DNA of 64,000 nucleotides from Chitinophaga agrisoli (GTDB lineage: Bacteria; Bacteroidota; Bacteroidia; Chitinophagales; Chitinophagaceae), in the NCBI RefSeq assembly GCF_008386695.1, contig NZ_VUOC01000004.1, positions 1,986,327 to 2,050,326 of the forward strand. Direction: 5' to 3'. The notes beneath the pieces are model-generated. The model was not told the DNA's origin. It was given only the letters and a program-made list of their open reading frames with translations, and made no database searches. Positions 27,494-35,065 of the stretch are shown here, piece by piece; positions within the stretch are counted from its first letter, which is position 1; every line of letters starts with the position of its first letter. Made by a program: the position numbers and the translations under genes.

Positions 27494-28690
27494 TTAAGAT
27501 AATAACAAACATTCATCCCAGGCTAAAAGCTGCTCATGCAGCTGGGACAGTAAGGACAACCCTACGCCGCAGCTGCCGTTCAGCAGGTCCCAGGCGTACA
27601 TCCATTCCTCCTCCGTGCCCTGCCAAACCTTAGTACCATATATGCCCGGTGTTGGGGCAAAGGAAAGCTGGTCCAGGGCCACCTGATGCCAGTGCTCAGC
27701 ACCCTGATAGAAGGCACGGTCATTGGTCTCAAACCAAAACTTACGATAGAAGGCCGCCACTCCGGCGGAGCCATGACAGAGGCAGTTATCAACAATACCG
27801 GCCGCCTCCGGGGTATTGCGGTGGAGGTTATACAACATGATATCCAGGGCTTCGGTTTGCCAACGTTCTTCTGATAAGGCCTTGCCGCAGTGCCATAGCG
27901 CCATGGCTACATTGAGATCGCCATAACACCAGGCCAGGCGGCTGTCGAAGTACTTACCGTCCAGGATGCCGGGATATAGTGCCTGGGCGCTGTTTCCTTT
28001 GTTCCGGTGAAACATGATAAAGGTGATGCTTTCAGTGATCAGAGCGCGGCAAAGGGATTGGGCAATGCCGGCCTGGTAGATCTTTGCCAGTATGATCAAT
28101 ACTGCGCAGGAGCCATGGGCCAGGCTGAAGGCGTTCAGATAGCGGCCGGGCGCGTCTTCCTGTGTATAAAACAAGGGCAGGCTGCGACCGTTGGCGGTAG
28201 TTTCGCTGATAGATTGGATGCCTTGTGCAAAGCGCTGGAGGTGACTGGCGACATCCGGCCGTTGGGGGAAATTGAGCAGGAAATGGCACATACCCGTGCT
28301 GCCGTACAGGAAATCGAAATGACGGTGCGTGATGTGCTGATCGCTATGGCGGATAACGGTGGGGATCACCTCTACCAGCTGATCCAGGTCAATGCCGAAA
28401 AGATCGTGTTTGCTACCATGTGCCAGCAGCCAGAAGGGGCCGGTATGGCCTTCGCAGAGGGAGTAGTCGCCGGTTGCTGATGGCGTATAGGCGGCGTATA
28501 TTTCTTCGAGGAGGTCTGCAGCGTGATCAGCTTGTGTGTTTGTATATTGTTCGTAGTAAAACAGGAACAGTAAGGCGCCCCAGGGGCCTTTGAACAGGCT
28601 GTTGGCGTGCTCCTGGTTGTAACTGTGTGTGCGCAGCATGTTGACGGTATCCTGGTAGATGCGTTGCAGTTGGGTGGTGGCGCTATCCAT
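27494..28690 (-). CDS. LanC-family lanthipeptide cyclase
   Basis: The 398-residue protein has the alpha/alpha-toroid repeat pattern of LanC with the zinc ligands in place: WCYGD (Cys255) and CLCHGSAG (Cys305, His306). Other toroid motifs are LCEGHTGPFWLL, LYGSTGMCHFLL, SLAHGSCAVLIILA and NGSCGVGLSLLSQ. LanC enzymes catalyse addition of Cys thiols to dehydrated Ser/Thr to make (methyl)lanthionine rings. It lies 79 bp after a lanthipeptide precursor on the same strand, its likely substrate. No LanB dehydratase, protease or ABC exporter gene is adjacent, so dehydration would have to come from elsewhere in the genome, or the locus is a remnant. Confidence 0.88.
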   Translation of the reverse strand: MDSATTQLQRIYQDTVNMLRTHSYNQEHANSLFKGPWGALLFLFYYEQYTNTQADHAADLLEEIYAAYTPSATGDYSLCEGHTGPFWLLAHGSKHDLFGIDLDQLVEVIPTVIRHSDQHITHRHFDFLYGSTGMCHFLLNFPQRPDVASHLQRFAQGIQSISETTANGRSLPLFYTQEDAPGRYLNAFSLAHGSCAVLIILAKIYQAGIAQSLCRALITESITFIMFHRNKGNSAQALYPGILDGKYFDSRLAWCYGDLNVAMALWHCGKALSEERWQTEALDIMLYNLHRNTPEAAGIVDNCLCHGSAGVAAFYRKFWFETNDRAFYQGAEHWHQVALDQLSFAPTPGIYGTKVWQGTEEEWMYAWDLLNGSCGVGLSLLSQLHEQLLAWDECLLLS

Positions 28691-28769
28691 TGTATGTAAT
28701 TGAAAGTGCGCAACCGGGAAAGCGGCGCTTCCCCGGTTGGATGTAATGCAATGTGACCGTGATACCTGA

Positions 28770-28970
28770 TCAAGGTATCTGGCAGCAGGGGCGGCCGGGA
28801 GCCGGCGAAGTGGCGCGGCACAGAGAGATCTGTACTGTCTGCAGGGAGCAGTTTACGAGCACGGTGGCGAAGCCGCCTACCAGTGCTGCCTGTTGGGTGT
28901 TGCTAAGGCTGGCTACTTTTTCCTTGTTGAGCAATAATTTTTTGCCCAGATCAAGCTTCCTTTTTTTCAT
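28770..28970 (-). CDS. Class I lanthipeptide precursor (Bacteroidetes type)
   Basis: I take the ATG at 28970, giving a 66-residue peptide starting MKKRKLDLGKKLLLNKEKVA. This leader, with KLxLxKxxLxxL and a Ser/Gln stretch ending in LVGG (residues 30-33), is the form seen in Bacteroidetes class I lanthipeptide precursors. The core after LVGG has Cys at 41, 51, 62 and 63 and Ser/Thr at 36, 42, 45, 49, 54 and 55, enough for up to four thioether rings. The sequence is FATVLVNCSLQTVQISLCRA followed by 13 residues ending in PCCQIP. A longer frame to 29015 exists but adds a non-leader stretch. It precedes the lanC gene by 79 bp. Confidence 0.85.
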   Translation of the reverse strand: MKKRKLDLGKKLLLNKEKVASLSNTQQAALVGGFATVLVNCSLQTVQISLCRATSPAPGRPCCQIP

Positions 28971-29428
28971 AGTAGTAAAATAAAGAAGTGAGGATCCTCC
29001 CCTGTCTATAGCCATGGGGCGGTTGTTCAGCTACTGTAGCAGCGGGGGGCTGCCCAATGATATGCGGTGTTGCTGAGGGCAACGGCGGTTATTCTTGAGG
29101 ATGTATATTTTATAACATACGTTTGCTGCCGACGTGGGCAGCGGGGCATATGGGTTGACGAGGCTGCGGTTATGTAAGTTGGGCCATAGTATCAGGGTAT
29201 TTTTTGTGCTACTGAAGATAAGTAAACCGGGGGTGAAAACAAAATTGATTTTGAGGAGATGTGTGGCTTCCGGATGTGTAAAACAATGGCGGTTGCCGGT
29301 AAGGATAATTATCAATACATTTAGTACGGCGTACACTACCCGGACAAGCATACATTGGAAGTGAGCACGGATAATGACACGTTTACTGTACATTTAACAC
29401 TACAACTGTGAACCACTTAACCTATGCC
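28971..29428. other. Intergenic region between the lanthipeptide precursor and a divergent gene
   Basis: The 458 bases contain no gene I can support; short frames on both strands lack features. Both the lanA-lanC pair and the rightward membrane-protein gene should be driven from here. I found no full Bacteroidetes promoter match. Confidence 0.4.
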
Positions 29429-30154
29429 ATGAAAACACTGCCTTCCATTCCTGATACAGATAAAAGTCGTGACTATACGATGTTCATCCGCGTATTGGCC
29501 GCGGTGGTGATGGTATTGGGCGTAACGCCGCTTTTTTTACCTGTTTTACGCCCATGGATATTAAGCCTGTTGTTGTTATGTCCGCCGGGGTGTTTTATGC
29601 TCCTGCGCCGGCTTAAACTGCAGCTGGCCCTTAAAGACGGCGAAGAGTATGACCTGCCCATTACGTTTGTATTGTTGATAACGGGGCTGATCCATTTCCT
29701 GTATCCTTTTTTTAATGTGCGTGTAAGCAGTTATGGCGCTTTCTGGGTGCTGGTGGTGATTGCCATGGCCGGTTATATATGGGCCGGCCTGGCGGCTGCG
29801 GGGCCGGAGGGCCGGTACAAGATCCTGCGTTCCCCTTCTATAGGCCTGTTGATCGCCGGCGCTTTTGGCAGCTGCTTTGGCGGTATTCATTTAATTAACC
29901 AGTTTAGCTGTTTTAATCCGCCTGCTCATTATGCGGTGCGGGTTTTCCACAAGAACCTTATCACCCGCGAGGGCAGCAGCGCCACCAGCTTATCCTTTGA
30001 GCTGGAGCTGGCGCCATGGGGACCTAAAACCTCCGAGAGCATTGAGGAAGTGCCCCGTTCTGTATTTTTTAGCGTGCTGCCGCCGGATACTGTAGGTATC
30101 AACCTATATAAAGGCGGTCTGGGTCTTTCGTGGTATAAGATCAATGGCGAATAG
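29429..30154 (+). CDS. Membrane protein of unknown function, five hydrophobic segments
   Basis: I prefer the ATG at 29429 (MKTLPSIPDTDKSRDYTMFI) over a GTG seven codons upstream. The protein of about 241 residues has five likely membrane segments, such as VLAAVVMVLGVTPLFLPVL, LPITFVLLITGLIHFLYPFF and SIGLLIAGAFGSCFGGIHLI. A soluble C-terminal domain of about 75 residues begins after the last segment (FHKNLITREGSSATSLSFEL). I recognise no family. It is followed by a decayed LytTR fragment on the same strand and a strong terminator, so a response regulator may once have been its partner. Confidence 0.65.
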   Translation: MKTLPSIPDTDKSRDYTMFIRVLAAVVMVLGVTPLFLPVLRPWILSLLLLCPPGCFMLLRRLKLQLALKDGEEYDLPITFVLLITGLIHFLYPFFNVRVSSYGAFWVLVVIAMAGYIWAGLAAAGPEGRYKILRSPSIGLLIAGAFGSCFGGIHLINQFSCFNPPAHYAVRVFHKNLITREGSSATSLSFELELAPWGPKTSESIEEVPRSVFFSVLPPDTVGINLYKGGLGLSWYKINGE

Positions 30155-30175
30155 TTTATGCCGCTACGGTGATGA

Positions 30176-30316
30176 TATACACGCATCCATCGCAGCTATA
30201 TAGTATCACTAGCCAAGGTGAAAGCCATCAATAATAAAAAAGTACAGTTACCGGGAGTTGAATTCCCTATTGGCGATGGCTACCTGGTGATGGTACATGC
30301 GTGGATAAAAAGATAG
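30176..30316 (+). pseudogene. Remnant of a LytTR DNA-binding domain
   Basis: The frame from 30176 to the TAG at 30314-30316 reads YTRIHRSYIVSLAKVKAINN and then KKVQLPGVEFPIGDGYL plus 10 residues. This is the C-terminal half of a LytTR DNA-binding domain (family pattern RxHRSYIVNLxxIxxI followed by IPIGxxY). Two TGA codons at 30170-30175 stop the frame directly upstream and no start codon is available, so only about 46 codons remain of a protein that would normally exceed 230. It lies between the membrane protein gene and a terminator. Confidence 0.7.
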
Positions 30317-30341
30317 GGGCTTTACTAACTGTTATTATATG

Positions 30342-30376
30342 CAGCCGCCGGATGTAATGTCCGGCGGCTGTTTTTT
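30342..30376 (+). terminator. Intrinsic terminator
   Basis: CAGCCGCCGGA (30342-30352) pairs perfectly with TCCGGCGGCTG (30360-30370) around a 7-base loop, followed by TTTTTT. It ends rightward transcription from the membrane-protein gene and the LytTR remnant just before the convergent esterase gene. Confidence 0.9.
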
Positions 30377-30385
30377 ATGATGTTA

Positions 30386-31906
30386 TCATGGATTCTGGAA
30401 GGCCCATTGCTGGTTATTGAGATTGTTGTTGGTCCATTGCTGGACCACTGCGCCGGTGACGGTGCTGCTGCCCACCACTTCCATATAACTGCCGCTGTGG
30501 AGGGCCTGTACGGTGTAGTATCCACCGGAAGTGGGCGTAATGATCCAGTTCTGGTTCTCATTAGCGCTGGTCTTATAATCATAGAGCTGGATGGCGGCGC
30601 CGTTGGCGGTGGATTTAGCGGTTACATCCAGCGAGCGGCCGCTTTGTACGCCGATGATCTTATAAGTACCATTGCTCAGGGCCGTAACGGTCCATTGCTG
30701 GTTGGTAGCGCCGCTGGAGGTCCATTGCTGGATGGGCGTACCGTTGGCCGTGAGCTTATCCTTTGCATCCAGGACCATACCGCTGTTCCGGTTTACGATC
30801 TTATAGGTACCATTGGGCAAGGGCTGTGTGGTACCGGTAAGGTAAGGCTGCAGGATAGGCTTTAAGAGATTAGCCGCTTTGATGTTGCCGGCTACGCTGG
30901 GATGGAGGCCATCGTTATAATCCGCGGTGGTGAGCCAGCCGTTGGTATCGATATAGTGCAGCTTTGCATCGCCGGCGGCTATGCGGGCATTTACGGCAGC
31001 CAGCGTAGGCGTAGCTTTTACGCCCAGGAAGGTACGCATCACAAAGATCTCCGCATTGGGAAATTTAGCGCGCACGTTTGTAAGGAAAGTAGTGTAGGTG
31101 CTTTGCAGCTGGGCATCCGGCACGCGCTGGTTGTTATCGTTGGTACCCAGGTTGATCACCACCAGTTTAGGCGTGTAGCGGGTAAAGTCCCAATCCGGCG
31201 AGTTAGCGATGGAAGGGTTTTGCAGCTTGAAGTACTGCACATCCATCCCTACCGTTGTAGCCGCCGGGAAACCGCTGGCCAGACAGATGCCGGGATAGGC
31301 GATCTGCGTATGCTCTGTGCCCAGCATTTCTGAGCATACCCAGGGATAACCGGATACGCTTACCAGGGAATCTGTATAACCGGCGGTGATGGAATCGCCT
31401 ATCCACTCTATGAGGGTACCGGATGAAGGGGCGGGACTGGTGGTTGCGCCGGCATCGAGGACCAGGCCCTGGAAATTGAACAGGTAGTTATAATCCTTGC
31501 CCTGAGCAATGCTGATAGTGTGCGTACCATTGGCCAGCGGCGTAGGCGTGAGATTAACGGTACCGGCAGCGGTGGTGGTATATTTTGTCCAGGGGCCGTT
31601 GTCGATCTTCACAAAATAAAAGGTAGCGTTACCTACTTTCATTTTTACCGTAGTACCTGTGAAATTAACGCGCAGGTAGGCGCCGCCCCAGTAACTCAGG
31701 TATTGGGCGGGGTTGGTAAAATCCCAGCGGCCAAAGTATTTGATGTTGGTATCTGCCAGATCGCCGGTACCTGCGATGGCCACATTGGCTGCGACTGTGC
31801 CAGGAGGGTCTGCATGCAGCGCAGGGATCTCCGACGAATTGGGCTTGGCGCAACATAGCTGGAGGCAGGCCATGGCTGCCCAGCCAAAAAGTTTGAGCTT
31901 TTTCAT
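30386..31906 (-). CDS. SGNH/GDSL esterase lipoprotein (CE2-like) with a ricin-type lectin domain
   Basis: The 506-residue protein starts MKKLKLFGWAAMACLQLCC, a lipoprotein signal. A CE2-type N-terminal jelly roll follows (NIKYFGRWDFTNPAQYLSYW, then GGAYLRVNFTG). The SGNH catalytic domain has LIEWIGDSITAGY (block I Ser), INLGTNDNN (block III Asn) and NDGLHPSVAGN (Asp/His pair). The C-terminal part (about 365-506) is a ricin B-type beta-trefoil with repeated QQW motifs (IQQWTSSGATNQQW, VQQWTNNNLNNQQW). Such enzymes remove acetyl groups from plant polysaccharides. A close paralogue lies at 39889-41391 in the same orientation, about 8 kb away. Confidence 0.88.
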   Translation of the reverse strand: MKKLKLFGWAAMACLQLCCAKPNSSEIPALHADPPGTVAANVAIAGTGDLADTNIKYFGRWDFTNPAQYLSYWGGAYLRVNFTGTTVKMKVGNATFYFVKIDNGPWTKYTTTAAGTVNLTPTPLANGTHTISIAQGKDYNYLFNFQGLVLDAGATTSPAPSSGTLIEWIGDSITAGYTDSLVSVSGYPWVCSEMLGTEHTQIAYPGICLASGFPAATTVGMDVQYFKLQNPSIANSPDWDFTRYTPKLVVINLGTNDNNQRVPDAQLQSTYTTFLTNVRAKFPNAEIFVMRTFLGVKATPTLAAVNARIAAGDAKLHYIDTNGWLTTADYNDGLHPSVAGNIKAANLLKPILQPYLTGTTQPLPNGTYKIVNRNSGMVLDAKDKLTANGTPIQQWTSSGATNQQWTVTALSNGTYKIIGVQSGRSLDVTAKSTANGAAIQLYDYKTSANENQNWIITPTSGGYYTVQALHSGSYMEVVGSSTVTGAVVQQWTNNNLNNQQWAFQNP

Positions 31907-32207
31907 TGTATATATGGTTTAGAAAACATGGAATTGGCCACAAGGTAGCGGGGCGGGGTATAACGGGGGGATTAATAAAGGATTAATGGGGCGGGGATTA
32001 GTTGATGCACAATGTTATTAATCTATTCTTGTGAGAATATCTTCCTTATCATCACCCAATACAACTTCCCTCCTTCTATGAAATGTACTTTTGCCTTTAA
32101 GTAAAATACCATGGTTTCAGTTCATTGTACTCAGCATTATCATCGGTTTTTTCCATATTTTCTTAGAAATGGACTTATCTCTTTGAGGTGGATAAGCTTT
32201 TTCCGCT
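31907..32207. other. Intergenic region at the edge of an AT-rich island
   Basis: Composition drops from GC-balanced to AT-rich at about 32000. Short minus-strand frames (for example one encoding MVFYLKAKVHFIEGGKLYWV and nine more residues) look protein-like but are too short to call. They may be debris of the decayed lipoprotein gene just to the right. Confidence 0.35.
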
Positions 32208-32415
32208 TTAGGCCAATTCGTGGGTGTCACCTTTACGGGCTATGACAACTCTATTTTTATTTACTCTCTGTATCTTATCGTTATTGTTCCAATTAAACAC
32301 ATCAAATTGGCGTTTTGAAACATATATCCTAGTGATTTCATTCAATTTCTCAACTATAGCGTTATCGTCACCGTTATTGCAACTTGCGACCAGGGCAGCT
32401 AAGAATCTTTTTCAC
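32208..32415 (-). pseudogene. Decayed small lipoprotein gene (start lost or frameshifted)
   Basis: On the minus strand the frame ending at TAA 32208-32210 reads KRFLAALVASCNNGDDNAIV and then about 45 further residues ending in VIARKGDTHELA. KRFLAALVASC is a convincing lipoprotein signal with lipobox Cys, but the codon before it is TGA. A GTG at 32415-32413 lies one base out of frame across a run of five A, so deletion of one A would restore GTG-AAA-AGA-TTC. I read this as a frameshift pseudogene; a sequencing error in the homopolymer is an alternative. The protein would be about 67 residues; family unknown. Confidence 0.55.
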
Positions 32416-32566
32416 TGATAACACATATATTAATTTCAAAAAAATATCTGTTTCCCGATGATTAAATGGCCCTCATTCTTCATTCCTAAGTTAATCATTT
32501 CAGAACCTTTAACCTCATTCTGCCGATGGGCACACCAGGAGTCATTATATAGATATTCCAAACTAA

Positions 32567-32596
32567 TTGCAAAGAAATCATAATTTCCTATGTTTG
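32567..32596 (+). promoter_or_regulatory. Consensus Bacteroidetes promoter for the AT-rich gene pair
   Basis: TTG (32567-32569), 19 bases, then TATGTTTG (32589-32596) match the -33 and -7 elements of the phylum exactly. The start codon of the next gene is 39 bases downstream, giving a short leader of normal length. Confidence 0.7.
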
Positions 32597-32635
32597 CCAT
32601 GAATAACGATTGTTCATATAATCTTCACTCATAAT

Positions 32636-33031
32636 ATGGAAATTGCAATCGGGATAGCGGGTTTAATTATTGCTTGGTTAACATTCAGAAAAACATTTTA
32701 CTCCAAGCCCCAAGAAGAAATGGAAAATCTGTTGGCCCTGTTTTTGGCTACTCAAACTCTGTCAAAAGAGCTAACTCTCATTATGATCGAATATGCTACA
32801 AGACGACAAGCATTAGACATCGAGTTATATTCTGGAATCACTTATAGATCTTATATTCACGCTTTACAACAATCTCAAAAAACAAATTTATCAGATGAGT
32901 TATTTCGAAAAATAAAAAACTCTCAATTAACAAGAAGTAACATTACCACAATGCAGAAAAGTTTAGAATTGCAGTTTGAAGACCTTCAAAAGATGAAAAA
33001 CATGTTTGCATTAACTGATAGGCAAGCCTAA
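32636..33031 (+). CDS. Small membrane-anchored helical protein, unknown
   Basis: This 131-residue protein has one N-terminal membrane segment (MEIAIGIAGLIIAWLTFRKT), a short PxEEM turn, and a helical cytoplasmic tail with LLALFLATQTLSKELTLIMI. I recognise no family. It is the first gene of an AT-rich pair behind a consensus promoter; the PIN-like nuclease gene starts 74 bp downstream. The pairing suggests a functional partner, perhaps an anchor, sensor or inhibitor of the nuclease. Base composition is far more AT-rich than the esterase gene to its left, pointing to horizontal acquisition. Confidence 0.6.
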   Translation: MEIAIGIAGLIIAWLTFRKTFYSKPQEEMENLLALFLATQTLSKELTLIMIEYATRRQALDIELYSGITYRSYIHALQQSQKTNLSDELFRKIKNSQLTRSNITTMQKSLELQFEDLQKMKNMFALTDRQA

Positions 33032-33105
33032 TAAATTTTAGGAAGCAAAATTGAGTTGGATCATCTCCTAACCTGACTGCCAAGAACATCACAACTTATA
33101 AATTT

Positions 33106-34563
33106 ATGATAACAATCTATCTAGATAAGCAACTTCTTAGTTATTTAAGAAACAAAGATTCACAGCCTGCTAACGATGAACATCAAAGACAATTACATTT
33201 AGCCCATAAGCTTTCAACTTTTCTGGAAAAGAATAAGGATTCATTACTTCTTTTCTATTCCCATGCACATATTCTAGATCTACAGAATGATAAAAGTGAA
33301 AAAAAGTATGAAGATTTGGTATTCATGGATAAATTGATAGGGCGAAACTATTTAACTAAGTCTGATCAGGATGAGACTAGCTATAGAAACATTCTCCCTA
33401 GTGAAGCATTTCGACAACATCAGGGGCACTACAGCCTAATGAGTTCCATAGCATCCTTGGATAACTTATTTGACCTCGAAGGGATAAGAGATTTCATCTC
33501 TCCTGATCAGCTATCACAACTTCAAAAACAGCTAGATATTTTGAAACTACCAGGCTTTCCGTTGCTTGGTCAGGCTCTAAATAATATTCCGGAGGAACAC
33601 AAAGCTGTATTTAGTCAAATGTTTCCAACGGATGAACATACAAGCTTCTTCGACGTAATATCGACATTTTCTAAATACATGGACGATTTTCAAAATTCCC
33701 CCGTGGTTTACAAAGGCTTAAGAAAAGTTGTTAATGATGGAATTAGTGCAGCTAAATTTGTCATTAATCTTGACGACTACAACATACCAGATCCCAGTAA
33801 AAAACAGCTAATAGGAAAGAATTTACTTGAATTTGTAAAGAACGTTTTAGAACAGATAGGGAATCAAAATCCAAGCCAATTCGACCTTCATTATCAAGCA
33901 TATTTCCATTTAGACTTGCTTGGCATTGAGCCGGAAAAATCGAAGAAGCTAAAAACTAGCAACCTTCTAGCTGATGCTCAACATAGTTTTTACGGAGCAC
34001 ACTGCGACTATATAGTATCTGAAGATTTAAAATTTCGCGAAAAATCTAAAATGATAAATGCCATATTTGGTGTTGAGACAAAAGTTCTAAGCGTAGAAGA
34101 ATTTATGGCGGATCTTTTTTGGTTGAACGTAGAAAAACAAGTGAATGAATCAGACTTTTGGTCTAGCATACTCTATGATCTTAAAAATGGGCTAGTGATG
34201 CACACCCATACATCCTCAATTGATGGGACCGTCGTAACGATAAAACCATTTATCAACTACTTTAATTATTTCAATAGAATACAACAGGTGATTACACCTC
34301 AGAAGAGGTATTGGTGTTTATATCATTCTCTAAAATCCTATTCTCATTGGACTGCTTATGCAACAATTGAAAAAATAACCAACATAGCATTTAATGTTTT
34401 TGGATTTGATATTTATGGGAAGGGTAAATTTGACTGGGAAAAGGACAAAAATGTGATGAAGGTCGACGACTGCGCCATCAGAACATGGATAAGAGAAAAC
34501 TTACAGATCCTTTTAGTACTTCAAGAAATTGATCTTCAACTATTTGTTGAAGAAATTGATTAA
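33106..34563 (+). CDS. PIN-like nuclease with a large insertion, unknown system
   Basis: The 485-residue protein starts MITIYLDKQLLSYLRN, the first strand of a PIN fold with Asp7. The rest of the fold is found only near the middle: LLADAQHSFYGAHCDYIVSE and DLKFREKSKMI, with Asp290, Asp301 and Asp307 in the spacing of the PIN C-terminal acidic cluster (D..h...A...D.ivs.D..f). The roughly 270 residues in between, and 150 residues after, are helical and unassigned. PIN domains are metal-dependent RNases and occur in toxins and defence proteins. The gene is AT-rich like its upstream partner. The PIN call is by motif only. Confidence 0.6.
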   Translation: MITIYLDKQLLSYLRNKDSQPANDEHQRQLHLAHKLSTFLEKNKDSLLLFYSHAHILDLQNDKSEKKYEDLVFMDKLIGRNYLTKSDQDETSYRNILPSEAFRQHQGHYSLMSSIASLDNLFDLEGIRDFISPDQLSQLQKQLDILKLPGFPLLGQALNNIPEEHKAVFSQMFPTDEHTSFFDVISTFSKYMDDFQNSPVVYKGLRKVVNDGISAAKFVINLDDYNIPDPSKKQLIGKNLLEFVKNVLEQIGNQNPSQFDLHYQAYFHLDLLGIEPEKSKKLKTSNLLADAQHSFYGAHCDYIVSEDLKFREKSKMINAIFGVETKVLSVEEFMADLFWLNVEKQVNESDFWSSILYDLKNGLVMHTHTSSIDGTVVTIKPFINYFNYFNRIQQVITPQKRYWCLYHSLKSYSHWTAYATIEKITNIAFNVFGFDIYGKGKFDWEKDKNVMKVDDCAIRTWIRENLQILLVLQEIDLQLFVEEID

Positions 34564-35065
34564 TTCACATTGAACACGATATCCTTCTATTTTTTGGAGG
34601 GTTACATGGCATCGTCCCACTGCGTCCGGATAAGTTGTCTATGCTAGCCGATAGGGTCCGGGGACCGTATCGGAACTAGGTACACGCCTTACGGGCGAAG
34701 CTGTTAGTGCATGTCTCCATTAATATATAGCGTATAAGTACATTATCTAAATATCTACAATAACAAAATAGCAACCTCCTGCAAGCGTTTATACCGGCGG
34801 GAGGTGCCCTATTGATTTACATTGTATGGCCTGATCTATAATCCGGAAAAAGTCCTATCTTAGTTGCAACGACTGATGACCGGTTGTCCATACCCCATAT
34901 CACACTATTGGAACTCCTCCAATACCGGAACAGATCATTTACAATAAAATCTTTTATCAATGAGCACGTAAATCAATTTGCAGGAGCACTCCATCCTTTT
35001 GTTTATAAAAACAGCACCACCGCCTTTTACCAGGTAATATTACACCCTTCAAAATAATTCCATTT
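34564..35065. other. Intergenic region with a GC-rich dyad
   Basis: No gene is evident in these 502 bases. A GC-rich patch holds the near-perfect dyad CCGATAGGGTCC (34648-34659) and GGACCGTATCGG (34662-34673), 11 of 12 positions paired across GG. The patch marks the right limit of the AT-rich island. It could be an operator, a terminator without a T-tract, or scar sequence. The promoter of the hydrolase-caspase operon should be in the right half. Confidence 0.45.

Noticed and set aside
34564-34720. Possible insertion-sequence end in the GC-rich patch
   Set aside because: Only one imperfect 12-bp dyad is seen, with no transposase and no matching end or target duplication.
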